From: Chloranthus sessilifolius
Lineage: Eukaryota > Streptophyta > Magnoliopsida > Chloranthales > Chloranthaceae
Reading direction: 5' to 3'
Assembly: GCA_021018995.1 (NCBI GenBank)
Contig: CM037598.1
Coordinates: forward strand, 65,738,671-65,802,670
DNA: 64,000 bases
The number at the start of each line of letters is the position of its first letter. The first letter of the stretch is position 1. Made by a program: the position numbers and the translations under genes. Of this stretch, positions 20,511-32,300 are shown piece after piece. The notes beneath the pieces are model-generated. The model was not told the DNA's origin, did not search any database, and worked only from the letters and a program-made list of their open reading frames with translations.

Positions 20511-22860
20511 CCATTTACCCATCACAACCCACCCCGAGTGCGAGTTCATATATGATGATGGTGGGTTGAGCCGTCCCTCGCCACCCCTCTCTATTTCTTA
20601 TCATCTCCCCTTGCCTATGTTACAATCTCTAGGTAGGATCTTCACAGGGGAGCAGTATAGGTGAAGGGTGATCCGAAGATGTGTTCACTTCCCCACGCTT
20701 CAAAGGACTTCCGCTGTGGCATTACATTTCTTCTAAGGAAGACCTGTGATATGCTCTGTTTGGGAGAGATTTTGAAGGGCAGTGAGAAGGGTTTTGACAG
20801 CTCTTGGAGTAGCGACCCTGCCAAGGTGTGAATACTCCTTTGGTAAGAAGGAATGAGAGACTCTATTTAAACGGTGGTCAGAAGCCGAGGACCGATCTCT
20901 ATCAAAGATATCTTCTCTCGGACGTTGCTGCTAGTGTCATAGATAGTGTGTGTCTAGATTTTTCCTAGGATTATTTCTTTTTATGTAATTAATTTTTATT
21001 TTCTATCTATAGTTTCCTGATCATTGTAAATATTCAGATAATATATGAAATTTTCTTTTAACTAATTGTGTAATTGTCCCTAATCTTTCTTTTTCAATTT
21101 TTGTTATTGATACTCTGAGAATAAGCCGAGGATATTTTCTCTCAAGTTTGGGGGAGAGTATATATCTGGTGACACATTTTTCTTCCTGGTACATTCACAG
21201 CCCTATCAGTAATTCCAAGGTAAATAAATTTTGAGTGTCTCTTATTTTTGTGCCAATGAGGGCATTCTCCAAATTATGTTTGGGGGGATACATAACTTCT
21301 GTGTATAATAGTGTTTAATTAGTATATCAATTTATTAGTTAGTTTTATTTTACTTTTTGCATAATTTTTATTTTATTTTCTCTATTTTTAAAATAGCTTT
21401 TTTAGTTAACCATTATATGTGAATTATGATAGAAAAAACAATTACGAATCTTGAAAACTTACGACTAATTTTAGTTCAATAATCAAGAATATAGAATAGT
21501 TCAATTCCTATTTTAGTTCGTTGAACACTGTATTAGATTGAATGTTTGAAATAATAGATTGATCTGAACTGCAATATTTAGACTAGTTTTAAAATTATAG
21601 ACCAGTGAGCATCAAAGACTGCTTCTATTCAAGTCAAAATTTCTTTGAACTTCTTTACTTCTTTATGAAATCTCATATTGCTGAATTTAAAATCCAAATA
21701 TTCTATAACTATGATAACCCAATTTTTTTGTCTAGAACTATCTATTAGAAATATCAAAATAATAAGGCATGCATGCTAACAAATCGTAAAGATAATTAAA
21801 GGTCATCTTTTATTTAAAATAGAGCCAAAATCCCAGAAAATTTCATCCTTTGAACCATCCATATTAGAAGCCTAAACCAAATTTCTTTGTACTAAAAATC
21901 TTGAAAAACCTTAGCTATAAGTACTACCCAAAGCTTTCAACGTTTATCCCTTATATTTTCTGAGAGTTTAGAATACAGAAGAAGGAAAGAAGAGGGAGTG
22001 AAAGGAGTAAAAAGTCAACAAATAAGGGGAATGCCAAAAAATGGTATAGTTGAAGAAATTATCTTGAAGAAAATATGGGAAAAGATGAAAAATTGTAAAA
22101 GACGATTTAGAAAAAAGAAGAGAAAAATCATGAAAAACGATTTTACAAATCAATTAAAGAAATGGGATTTACAAACTATAAAAATAAAAATGGGAAGAAG
22201 TTATCCAAATCCATAGATACCTACTGAAGTAGAAGAGAAGAGAAGAAGATAGAGAAAGAAGAACTGAATTCTCATAAATATTTTGAATCATATCTAACAT
22301 TCTTTGACACCTTTTGAAACCCAAAGCCCTATTACAAGCCGAATGAAAGGCCTTTTTTATTTACGATTTGCAAAAGCATACGCCTCGTAGAGATATGAAT
22401 AATAAATACTATGGATTGCATAGGGAATCATATGAATAGAAAAGATTATCTTTTCCATGAGATTAAAATTTTTGCAATTATCCTTTGAATAATTCTTCTA
22501 AATACATTGAGAGAACCCAAAAGTTTCAATTATCCTTTGAATAATTTTTCTGAGAGTATGCCAATAGTGTGAGTTTTTGAATGAAAATATTTTCTAAAAC
22601 TGCAGTTTAGAAAAATCTATGAAGAATAAACTATTCACTGATGCATACACTCCGTGCTTATTATGAATTAAAATTATTGGAGTTCTAATCAAGGATAACT
22701 ATTATAATGAAAAGTAAGGATAAAAGATTGGTAATTTTAGAAAATCATAACAGCCATGTGATGATCAACTTAGTTAACTTAATTAGTGTATAAAAATTAG
22801 TTTAGATTTGAACTTTTTATTTTGTTTTAACTTTGAAAAATATTTAAAAAAATCTAAAAA
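20511..22860. other. Element B 3' noncoding region
   Basis: AT-rich DNA without recognisable coding potential. Further TTACGATT-like words occur near 22100-22145 and 22360. The 72-residue lysine-rich ORF at 21998-22216 is low-complexity A-rich sequence and is not supported as a gene. Confidence 0.6.
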
Positions 22861-22864
22861 TACT

Positions 22865-22989
22865 TGAAGTTTGTAGGTAATTTCACTAAAAACCTTCAGG
22901 AGATTACAACTCCTCCACTAGGGATCACCTAGGGGTTTTAAAGGCTTGTTGCATCTGCTAAATGCATACGTGCTCCCAATGAAAGTGAC
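22865..22989 (+). promoter_or_regulatory. Conserved 3' block, element B copy
   Basis: CACTAAAAACC... AACTCCTCCACTAGGGATCA, CCTAGGGGTTTT and GCTAAATGCATACGTG... GAAAGTGAC are shared nearly base for base with element A (45770-45892) and element C (27593-27717, minus). CTAGG-GATCA-CCTAG can form a hairpin, and AAAACC upstream can pair with GGGGTTTT. The role is unknown. Confidence 0.8.
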
Positions 22990-23049
22990 ATCTAAATTTT
23001 TACTTTAGGATATTTTATATTTTCTTGTTTGATAGGGACTAATAAAGCT

Positions 23050-23063
23050 TAAGTTTGGGGGTG
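23050..23063 (+). other. Polypurine tract of element B
   Basis: TAAGTTTGGGGGTG lies directly before the right LTR start TGATCAG. This is the plus-strand primer typical of Athila-like elements. Confidence 0.85.
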
Positions 23064-24182
23064 TGATCAGTCACATAATATATCATTTTACCACCCTTAA
23101 CTTAGTGATGCTAGAACTTAGTTTGCTACTAATAAGTTACTGATGTGTAAATATTAAGAAAAAATAGCAAAAAAGAATTAAAATATTAATATTCATCGAA
23201 ATGAACTCATAAAGTAATAAGAAAGACAATTGAACATCATCGCCTACTGAAAGATGAAAAATCGTACTTTACGATTCTGCAGAGTATTGCAAAGAAGTGA
23301 GAAATCGTAATTTACGATTCTTCAGAAAAGTCGTTCAAGAGTGAAGTACGATACAAAAGAAGATGATGAATAGTAATAAAAAATCGTTCTATAGGAAGTT
23401 GTGTTAAGAGAAAAGAAAAGACGAACAATCGTAAATAAAGAATCATATAGAGAGTAAAGCTAGAAAATCGTGATTTACGATTCTACAAAAGAACACCTTT
23501 CGAAGCTATTGGTCACGTGAGGAGTTACACCGCCATGCATATAATTAGAAGAATTCTTGATTTAGAAGTCTGGCCAATCACGGATCTGAGAAGATTGATG
23601 AAGAAGACTTTTAAAGGACTTTGTTGCTGAATAAAAGAGAAGATCCAGAAGTACATCAATTGTCGAAAGCAAGGAAAGATAGAATTAAAAGTAGTGTTAT
23701 ATTAGAACACTTTTATTTTAGTAGTTTCTTTTATTAGAATTAGGAGTTTTGTAAACCGACCCCTTATGATCTATAAATAAGAGGCTTGGTATAAGAATTA
23801 ATCATCGAAGAAATTCTCAGCATCAACTGAAGCCTGAGGTTAGATTATCTTCTGATCAAAATTAGAGTAGTTTAGTTTAGATATCTAAGGTTCCTCGATC
23901 ACAATTGACGACTGAGATTGAAAGTTGAAAGATTAGATTAGATATCTGTAGTTTCTCAGAAGCAATTGACAACTGTGGTTTAGGGGTGAAAGATATAATT
24001 TTATTGCTTTTCTTGTTTAGAATTATTTTATTGTAATTTACTGCTTTGTAAACATCTTCAAATTTTAATTTGAATTGACGATTCAGGTTGAGGTTTGTAG
24101 ATAAGTGTTAACTATTTTTATTTTTCATCTTTGATTTTCTAGAATTTGATTGACACCCAAATTTCTGGTAGATTAAATATTA

Positions 24183-24220
<38 letters not shown>

Positions 24221-24423
24221 AAGGATGCTAGTTTTTTATTGACGCCCAAATTCTAGACGACTAAGATATAGTGTAACGGTATTTTAAATTTATAAACATC
24301 CAATAGCCGGAGATTGTGATTGACGACCATAATGGGAAGGAGGATTTAGGAATTATTTTATGCAATTTAGTTTAAGAAACCATTTTTTATTCATATTTCT
24401 CAAGTAGTTTAGGATCTTAAAAG

Positions 24424-24463
<40 letters not shown>

Positions 24464-24572
24464 TAAAACCTATCTTTGTGGGAACGATTCTATGCTAGTA
24501 TTACAATTTTCATTGTGCGCTTGCAATAGGTTAACACTTAATTAGATATATATATATATATAAGCCTGATCA
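23064..24572 (+). repeat. Element B right LTR
   Basis: It starts TGATCAGTCACATAATA and ends AAGCCTGATCA. It matches the left LTR throughout with scattered substitutions and has longer AT microsatellites (about 24183-24218 and 24426-24460). Confidence 0.9.
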
Positions 24573-24577
24573 ACAGG

Positions 24578-25216
24578 GTAGCATTAGTCATTGCCTGTGG
24601 TCTCCCTGCTGCATACCTTGTCGAAAGTAGCCTGGTAAGAGGCCAAAAAATCTCAGAATTTGCTAAATTGGTGAATGTTGTTTCCGGTAAACCACCAGTG
24701 GGCCCTACCTATACCACACGAGCTACCCTTTGACCCAAACTTTTCTTTGCGGATGTAGTTTGTATAAAACATTGAGTCCCATTACACACAAGACCCAATG
24801 CCATGGGGACCTTCTGTGGGTCCTTTACGCTGTAATCAATGGTTGGTGGGTGTTGCCGGTGTAGTTGGGTTTCTTTGGACTCCTCAATACCCTTAAGAAA
24901 TTGGTAGCACCTCGCTCCCACAAAAAGTCAATTCGGCTCCCATACGGGCGAGCGATCACATGCTTGTTGCTTCGACAGGTGTACAAGATTGACCCGTAGG
25001 AGCCACCATTGACAAAATTGGCCAAGCTTTATGATGTAGGCCAATGGTGGAAAGCCAGGCCCACTACTGCAGAGCAGGCTGTCGTAACCTCTTCCTCGGC
25101 CATGCCTCAGATGGAGACATCGGTTGTCTCCGCACCCGACATTGCTAGATTTGTTGCTTGGGCAGCTGGCATCACCATCTTGGTCCCTTCTTTTGCATAG
25201 CCTATACTCTTTATGC
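24578..25216 (+). pseudogene. Element A env-like ORF, middle part
   Basis: The frame interrupted at 16900 continues here with VALVIACGLPAAYLVE, the counterpart of the I-A-E-V-L-G-I-P segment in element C's env-like ORF. An in-frame stop comes near 24731. Later parts (FFADVVCIKH, and the open frame 25009-25200) correspond in order to C's ORF at 32957-32601, but frameshifts and stops intervene. Element C is inserted at 25222. Confidence 0.65.
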
Positions 25217-25221
25217 CTTCA

Positions 25222-27539
25222 TGTTAAGGTATTTTAAGTGCTTGCTACTGACTTTATTGGAGACAGTGATAAGAATGGGGTTAGTGAAAATACATCAAAG
25301 GTGGATTGAAAACTATGGAGCAGCAAGCTTAAAAATACACAGTCCTGTAAGATACAGGGCTTGTTGTAGCAAGTTTTAATAAGTAAGAGTTTGTCCCATA
25401 GGAAAAGTTAATCTAAAGCTCCAAGGGAGCTATCTTTAGTAGGCCCTCTAGATCTGGCTACAGATCTGACAACCCTAAATGGAAGGGGATTTAAGGTCAC
25501 TATTATCTAAATCCTAAGGTAACTTAATGTCTATACTACAGAAAGGGTTAAGAAAGAGGATGGAGTGTGAGAAAATAAATATAAAAGGGTGAGAAGTATG
25601 CTATTAGATACAGATCTGATGGGTCTTATAACTTAGACTCAGATCTGCTGCTATAGAAATCCTGTCCAATGGCTACATTATCACCAAAGAGGAGAAATGA
25701 TCCAACTCACCCCTGTGCCATGGTCCAATCCCTTATGACTATAACCTATCCACTTAAATGCTCACAGACTATCCAATAGGGAAACCACAATCCAGAGATG
25801 GGTCAGAACAAGCTTATCATTGTAGGCACTACTTCATCCAGGCTATTAGCTCAAGAATCCATAGGAACTCAACCTCTAAAGTTTTGTGTGTGGGGCTAGG
25901 CCTACAATGTGCACTAGCCTGGACACACAGAACTAGCAAGAGTTTGAGTACTAGCTTTTAAGCTTAGCTGTTCACTGCTTTAGAAAGACAACAGTGATCC
26001 AGTCACAAGCCTACAATCTCTACAGCCAGATCAGATCTGCCATCTGATGGTAGGCCTATACAAATATAGGGGAGTCTGTCTCTGCACAATCTCTCACAAG
26101 GCTACAAGCACAAGTGCAGAGAAGAAGAATCTGCCTTAGATCTATGAATTGGCCTCACCTAGGGCTATAATCTGTCCACTTAAATGGTCACAGACTACCC
26201 ACAGAGGCTATCCTCCTCACAGAGGTCTAAGACAGAACAAGAACATTGCTGCCGCCACCATGTTCATAAGGCTACCAACACAAGCTCCCATAGGGATTCA
26301 GATTTAGTGGATCCTGTGGTGGGGTTAGGCCTGCAATGTGCCTAACCTGGATACACAGGTCACTTGGATCTAAATAAACCTTAAAAACAATCCTCCATTG
26401 CTTACAATGAAATATAGCAATGGAGGATCTCAAGGCAACAGCCTTATACAGAACAACTCACAAAACACTAGTCCCATACATGCATAAAATCCTATTATAA
26501 AATCCATTAGAACTATTCCATATAGACATGCAAAGGCATAGCCAGCAAGTGCTGGACTATGGAGAGAATAAAAAGGGAAAAAGAAACTTCCTAAACCCTA
26601 ACCTTAGCCTACTATAATTCTACAGTTGATTGAAGGAGTACAGAAGTCAAGTCCTTAAACCTAAGCGAGGCTTAGGCTTATATAGCAATCGGCTCTCTGT
26701 GAATTGGGGTTAGGAAAACCCTAATTTATCTATGCTATCGTGGCTCATTTATGTTCCTTAGATACCTCGGGGCGTGTGCATGGAGATTGGAGCATTGGAG
26801 TGCGTGTCCTAATTGCTGGAAGTTCTCAGATTGCCCCTGCAAAAGTGGGTGAGAAGTTAAGAACCCGAGCCTCGCTGGGTAGAAAGGCTTTCCAGGTCTT
26901 ATCGTGTGATAGAATTGGCGTTGCGGGGTTAGTTTGACTTGAAGCTCTTGCCGTCGCGGGCTTGATACTTTGATCATCGCAGGGATGCTCTGGTCGTCGC
27001 GGGATTGCTCTTTCCATTTGAATGGTGCAGGAATTGCGCGCGCAGTTCATTCCTTGATGAATCCTGCGGCGATCCTCGGGAAGAAATAATATGCATGGGC
27101 TTCTGGATCGCGTGAGCAGTTCCTTGAAAGTTTGTATCTCGTGGCCACTGCACGAAAGCTGCGCGCAGGAGTGCCTGGAGCTTAGGTTTAAGGACTTGAT
27201 TGCGCGACCAGTTGGTGTGCTGCCTTCAGAAGCCCGCGACAACTGCGCGAAGTATTCTTTCTGGTTCAATTGAACCCTGCGACATCTGCGCGAGGCATTC
27301 TTCTTGATATTTTTCTGCTTTGTTATGCCTATGCTGCAGCCAATTCTCTGTCTGGGTTCAACCTCCTTTCTTCTGAGGAACTTCTGGGGCAACAGTAGGC
27401 TTTTTGACATGGTTAGGGCCGTATTTGCAGCAGCTGCTTATTACCTACAGGATAGACTTAAAACACATTTATTAAATGATTAAGGGTCTAACAGAGATTA
27501 AGTTAAGGGGTGAAAAGTGGTACTTTTCAGGTCTTAACA
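25222..27539 (-). repeat. Element C 3' LTR
   Basis: Plus-strand ends are TGTTAAGGTATT and GTCTTAACA. It is about 95% like 40492-42889 by eye, except for one replaced block (27182-27262 against 42435-42614). A 194-residue minus-strand ORF at 26826-27410 is broken in the other LTR and is not supported as a gene. Confidence 0.92.
26935..27295. repeat. CG-rich motif array in C's 3' LTR
   Basis: About a dozen copies of TCGCGCGA-like words, many followed or preceded by AGTTCC or GGCTT: GTCGCGGGCTTG, GTCGCGGGATTG, TTGCGCGCGCAG, ATCGCGTGAGCAGTTCC, CTGCGCGCAGG, TTGCGCGACCAG, CCGCGACAACTGCGCGAAG and CTGCGACATCTGCGCGAGG. The 5' LTR carries a longer version at 42165-42650. Confidence 0.8.
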
Positions 27540-27577
27540 CACCCCCAAATCTAATCTTTGCTAGTCCCTTAGCAAAG
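27540..27577 (-). promoter_or_regulatory. Polypurine tract and adjacent hairpin of element C
   Basis: On the minus strand a perfect 7-bp stem, CTTTGCT/AGCAAAG (27577-27556, loop AAGGGACT), is followed by AGATTTGGGGGTG and then the LTR start. Element A has the same stem before its polypurine tract. Confidence 0.8.
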
Positions 27578-27592
27578 CTGTAACTAATTAAA

Positions 27593-27717
27593 TGCCACTT
27601 TCGTAGGGATCACGGGTATATTTAGCATATGTACCAAACCTTTTAAACCCCTAGGTGATCCCTAATGGAGAAGTGAAGTCTCCTAAAGGTTTTCAATGAA
27701 GACACCCACAAACTTCA
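27593..27717 (-). promoter_or_regulatory. Conserved 3' block, element C copy
   Basis: Read on the minus strand it matches the blocks of A and B: AAGTTTGTGGGTGTCTTCA, TTAGGGATCACCTAGGGG, TATGCTAAATAT and GAAAGTGGC. TTAGG-GATCA-CCTAG keeps the hairpin potential. Confidence 0.8.
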
Positions 27718-29355
27718 CCATTAGAACAATTAAGTATAGTGCAATTAATGACAACACAGATTTCAATGTATAAAGCTTCATTCCACACCCATTCTTTAAC
27801 ACTGAGAGGATACTGCAGCAGTGATGCAGGCCATTTAAAACTCAAAAGTTAGCATGTGTTTGCATCACCACCATGCATTTAACATTAGAAATTCATTGTG
27901 TAAAAAGCAGTACCCAGCTTGCCTTTAATTCAAAATTCAGGTTGGATACAACCCCAATGAGGTTAAAATTTAGACCCAATTCTCACCAGGGGAATCTCTC
28001 AACATTGATAATCTGAGTGTGTTCACATTCAAAACAGCTCAAGAGCAGTTACAGACCACAAATGGGCCTGCAAACATGAGCATAGGCAAAGCTTTTAATT
28101 TCTGACATCCTCATGAATTTTTACCATAGATTGGACAACTCCTTATCTCCACATGACAGCTCATTTTACATTGGATCCACAAGGTCTTTCTGAATGGGTT
28201 GTAATGTGGCTTATGGGTGAGGGAAGTAAAGAATCAAAGGGTAAAAAGGGAATCCAAATTAAGAAATCAGCAAGGTAAGGAGTGATTCTGGAATTCATCA
28301 AAGTGGCCAGCTTCTCCTCTTCTTTTCAATTTTCAGATGATGTTCTTCTCTAGACTTCTCTTTCTTTTTCTCTTTTTATTTTTATTCAATCTTTTTATAA
28401 TTTTTTATGATGAACTGCCACACAAATATCATTGATACACTGCTGTTCATAATTACTTTTCTTCGCCTTCCACAGAATGTTGGACCATTCTCACAATCTT
28501 TAACTCCTTCTCCTTTACCTTCTGAATTCTCAGAGTGAGGGTAAGGTTGAATCAGGTCATGAGGTTAGAGTGCAAGTATTTTGATGTTTGTCAAAGAAAA
28601 GAAGGATTTTTAAGGTTCAACTAGTGTATGTAAAAGGGCCGATTTTAAAAGGTTAGATTTTTAGGCTCAAACTGTCCAAATGAAGGCCTTGGATCATTCC
28701 TTAGTAACATGAGTGCTGTCAATCAGTTTTGATTTGGAGGTGCCCAACTTCTAGTGAAAAAGTCTTGATTCAGTCAGTCCTTAGAGCAAAAAAAATAATG
28801 CCAAAAACACTCTTCGAAAGAAAATGATGGGCCAAATCTCACTATGTATGGTCCTCAAATTAACCCATGGGGTGTATTTTCATCTATTTCTCTCCTCTTA
28901 AGTTCACTGAGTATTAACTGACAAATTTTCTGATATTAACTTCATAGTAGTGTCAAGATTTTAACTTTTTCAGTTTCGAAAAGTCTACAAAAAATATTTT
29001 AAATTTTTTTTTTTTTACAAGTTTCCTCTTTGCCGCAAGTTAGGTGAAAATTGACTTTATTCATCCCAGTTATACCACCATTATTGCACTAAAATTAACT
29101 ATTCTATTGGCAGACCTATCCTGCCACACCCCCAAACCATAAGGAGCAGTGTCCTCATGGTTCAAGGCTAGATCGGATGTGCAGTAGATTGAATACAGAA
29201 CAAAGAAACATAGAAGAAGACAGAGAAACAGAAATAATCAAAAATGCTAAACTGAACAGTATAGAACCAAAAGAAACATTCATTATAATAAAAGGAAAAT
29301 ATTACAAAAAGATTTAAAAAGAAAAGACAAAATAGGGGGGGAAAGAGAACAGGGA
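27718..29355. other. Element C 3' noncoding region
   Basis: No family ORF seen. Pyrimidine-rich tracts near 28330-28400 and 29390-29460 read as lysine/arginine codons on the minus strand. ORFs here look like low-complexity chance. Confidence 0.55.
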
Positions 29356-32300
29356 TCAAGGGGGAGTCGGTGGTGGAGGGTTTGAGGAAGATGGTGGGGG
29401 AGATGCAGGTGGTTCGATTTTTTTCTTCTTCTTCTCTCTCTTCTCCTTTTTCTTCTCTTCCTTGGCCAGGATCCGCTGGACTTCTTCATACTCATCCCAA
29501 AGAAATTGTAATGGGTCTGGCTCCTTAGGCGGTGGGGGTTCCAACCACATAGGATAGAATTTGTTAGGGAACTCGTTGGGTTTGTCATTCGTCATGGTTA
29601 TGAGGAGGGCCGAACTGATAGGGTTAGAAGAGGAAGGATGAGATGAAGATGAACTAATGTCCTATTTAAAATACTTGGACGGTAGAAAATGAATCGGCAT
29701 AATAAAGTTTTGTCCCTTTCCAGGCTTGGCAATAAATTGTGATTGTGTGGGGAATGATAAAGCGCATAACGGATTATGGGAAAAGAGAGCTAACAGTAAA
29801 TGATGGTCTAAATTTAGGCTTGGTATTTAAGGGGATCCTGTGTATCGCGCAGCTGCACACTAGAAGGTGTGGAATTCTGCTTTACGCGTGTTCAGGACTC
29901 CGCGAGGAAGCTTCAGACAGGTCCCACGATTATGAAAATGAAGCCATTTTAATCCCTTGATCGAGATCAACACTCGACCTTTGGGCCCCATTTGTGCTGA
30001 GGTGTGTATTTGCACAAGGTCATCCAGCCACTCAGTTGCCATCTACATATACCCTTCACATGGATTCCTATTGCAAATGAGAATAGCCTCCCTAAATTCA
30101 TCTCCCATGGTATTGACAAAATTGAACAAAATGAAGACTAAAATAAAAAAAATTTAAACAAGCACACAGAACAGATCAATATACAAAAAAAAAAAGAAAA
30201 ATTCTATTAATTGGAAAAATATGTACAATTGTAATTACAATAACCAGAAAAGAAGTGTAAAGGCACGAAAAACCTAATCTACAATCTAGGTTCTAAGAGG
30301 AGTTTGAATCTGAATCTGTAAACCAATCCCAGCCCATCTTTTGAGCATGTTTTCTAAGGGCAGCTTTTTCCTCTTTTTTTCGTGGTTGCTTCTCAGTTGG
30401 ACTCTTTTTCTTCTTAGCTTTACTCTCAGTTGGAGTCCTTTTTCTAGGCTGCCTTGGTATCTTTGGTTGGGTTGATAGTTTCTTAGCGGTAGGAGCTTTT
30501 GGTGCCCTCACCCTCATCTTTCTGGTTTTGGGCTCAGGAGGGACCATAGGAGATTTTCCTTTGTCTTCCTCAGTGGGGGCCACTGGCGACTTCCCTTTTG
30601 CTTTGGGTTCAGGCTGGCCAGAGGGTTTTGCCTCCTCAGATTGGGCAGCTGGCTCTTTGCCAATTTTTATAGAGGCTGCTGTGTAAGCAGTCATCTTAGC
30701 AGTGACTTTCCTCTATTTAGGATAAGTTTACTCTTTTGGAGGTGCAGCAGAGGCCTTGGTAGATGGAGGCTGCTCTGTAGGAGGTGAGGAAGGAGGGGCA
30801 GCAGGGGCCTTCCCTTTATCTGGCTGGATCTTTTATTGTGCCTCCTCAGACTGGGCAGTTGGCTTTGGAGTAGCTTTAGGCTCAGGGTCTAGCATGCGAG
30901 AGAGGTGGGGTGAAATTGGCATTTACAGTAGCCAAAGCTATCTGGATTTTGTGTTTGAGGAGGTTAGTCTCATGGATTTTCTTTTGGAGTCTGAAGATCT
31001 CCTGGGCATTGTTGAGCCTCTTTTCGAAAAGTCTGGCTTTCATCTTCTCTACAGCAGTGCTTGCTTTCTCCAACTCCAAATTCAACTGATTATAAGCAGC
31101 TGTAGATTTGGCCTTCTGATAGGCCTCCAAGATATTAGTCCACCCTAAGGAGATGCCCAGTAGTTGCTTTATGTGGGCTTCCTTCATTTCATCAATCTGC
31201 TATAGCAGGGTGGTCTCAATTGACTGCCTAAGTTGGGTCATGCCCCTCAGGACATCCTTCCTAAGGTATGGATTGTCCCTCATGACATGGAGGATGGTGA
31301 GGTAGTGAGGGATGTAAAAAAAATGTTTGGGTGCGATGGGCAGAGAGGAAGTGGAAGGAGTAAACTGTGATTGGTCCTGGGTGGGGGGAGTGGGGTGAAC
31401 AGTGGGTAAGTCTAGTTGTTGGGGGAGGGGGACAGGTTGTGGGTCTGTTTGGTCTATTTGTCAGTGAAAGGGAGAGGGGGTAGGATAAGAGGTGGGATGG
31501 AAAGCATGGGGGAAAGGAAAATGGGGTAGGCTCGGGAGTAGGGGATGATGGGGGAGGAAAAATGGAAATGGTGAAAGGTATGAAAGAGAATGGTGGGGTT
31601 GTGGGGATTAAAGGGATTGTTGGTGGTGGGAGGGATGTGAGTTAGGGCTGAAGTCTGTTTGGGTCTCTTTATCAGTGGAAAGGACCAGGGCGGTTGTAGT
31701 GGATTGTTGAGGGATGGGTGGGTTGATTAATGTCTGTAGGGTGGATTGGATGGATGTGAGTTCAGTCTACATTTGGTCCTGGGTGTGTGTAGTGGTGGAT
31801 AATTGGGATTGGATGTCTTGGATAAGGGATAGGATAAGTGTCAGTGTGTCGGGGCTGGGAGGTTGAGTTTGTGTAGAAGAGGGCACAGGTTGAAAAGGTG
31901 AGGAAGGTGCATGATGGAAAGTGGAAGGAGGGGAAGATTGGGATTCTGGTGAGTGATGTTGTGATGTAATTGGGGAGTCCGGGAGGGGGGTGAAGTGGGT
32001 GGGCATAGTGTGAAGGAAACTAACCATAAAGGCTTAGAATCCTGTGGTTATGTTAAGGTTTAAGTCAATGTCTGGGAATGGTGATGTGGTAGGCATGGCT
32101 GGAGTGGTGTCTTCTTCAAGGTGAGGTATGTCAGTGGAAATAAAAGGGATTGTGGGTGGTGTCTGGGAGATGGTGGGGGTTGTCTCAGTAGTTTTCCGTT
32201 TCTTGACGGAAATGAGTGGAAGGCTGTCAGATTTATGTGAAGTTGATGGGGGTATTGGGGCAGTGTACTGACGTAGGGTAGGGGATGGTGAGAGGCTGAC

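Larger units (their letters stand above)
16901..24572 (+). mobile_element. Element B: gag-only Athila-like LTR retrotransposon
   Basis: Two LTRs of ~1.5 kb (16901-18403 and 23064-24572) flank a primer site, a broken gag, a small second ORF, a 3' conserved block and a polypurine tract. The target duplication is ACAGG at 16896-16900 and 24573-24577, and A's reading frame runs on across it. No pol is present, so it was non-autonomous. Both LTRs carry AATCGTAA/TTACGATT palindromes, ATTGACGAC-type spaced repeats and AT microsatellites. A second family member, B2, starts at 52515. Confidence 0.9.

Noticed and set aside
21998..22216. Lysine-rich 72-residue ORF in element B
   Set aside because: A-rich low-complexity DNA; no supporting motif.
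24709..25025. Minus-strand ORFs between elements B and C
   Set aside because: They are opposite to A's env-like frame and lack motifs.
26826..27410. 194-residue ORF on the minus strand inside C's 3' LTR
   Set aside because: It spans the CG-rich array, is broken in the other LTR, and has no recognisable domain. GC-rich repeats favour open frames by chance.
30756..31148. 130-residue plus-strand ORF in element C
   Set aside because: It is the antisense of the coiled-coil and basic parts of C's env-like ORF, which fit the element's strand and gene order.
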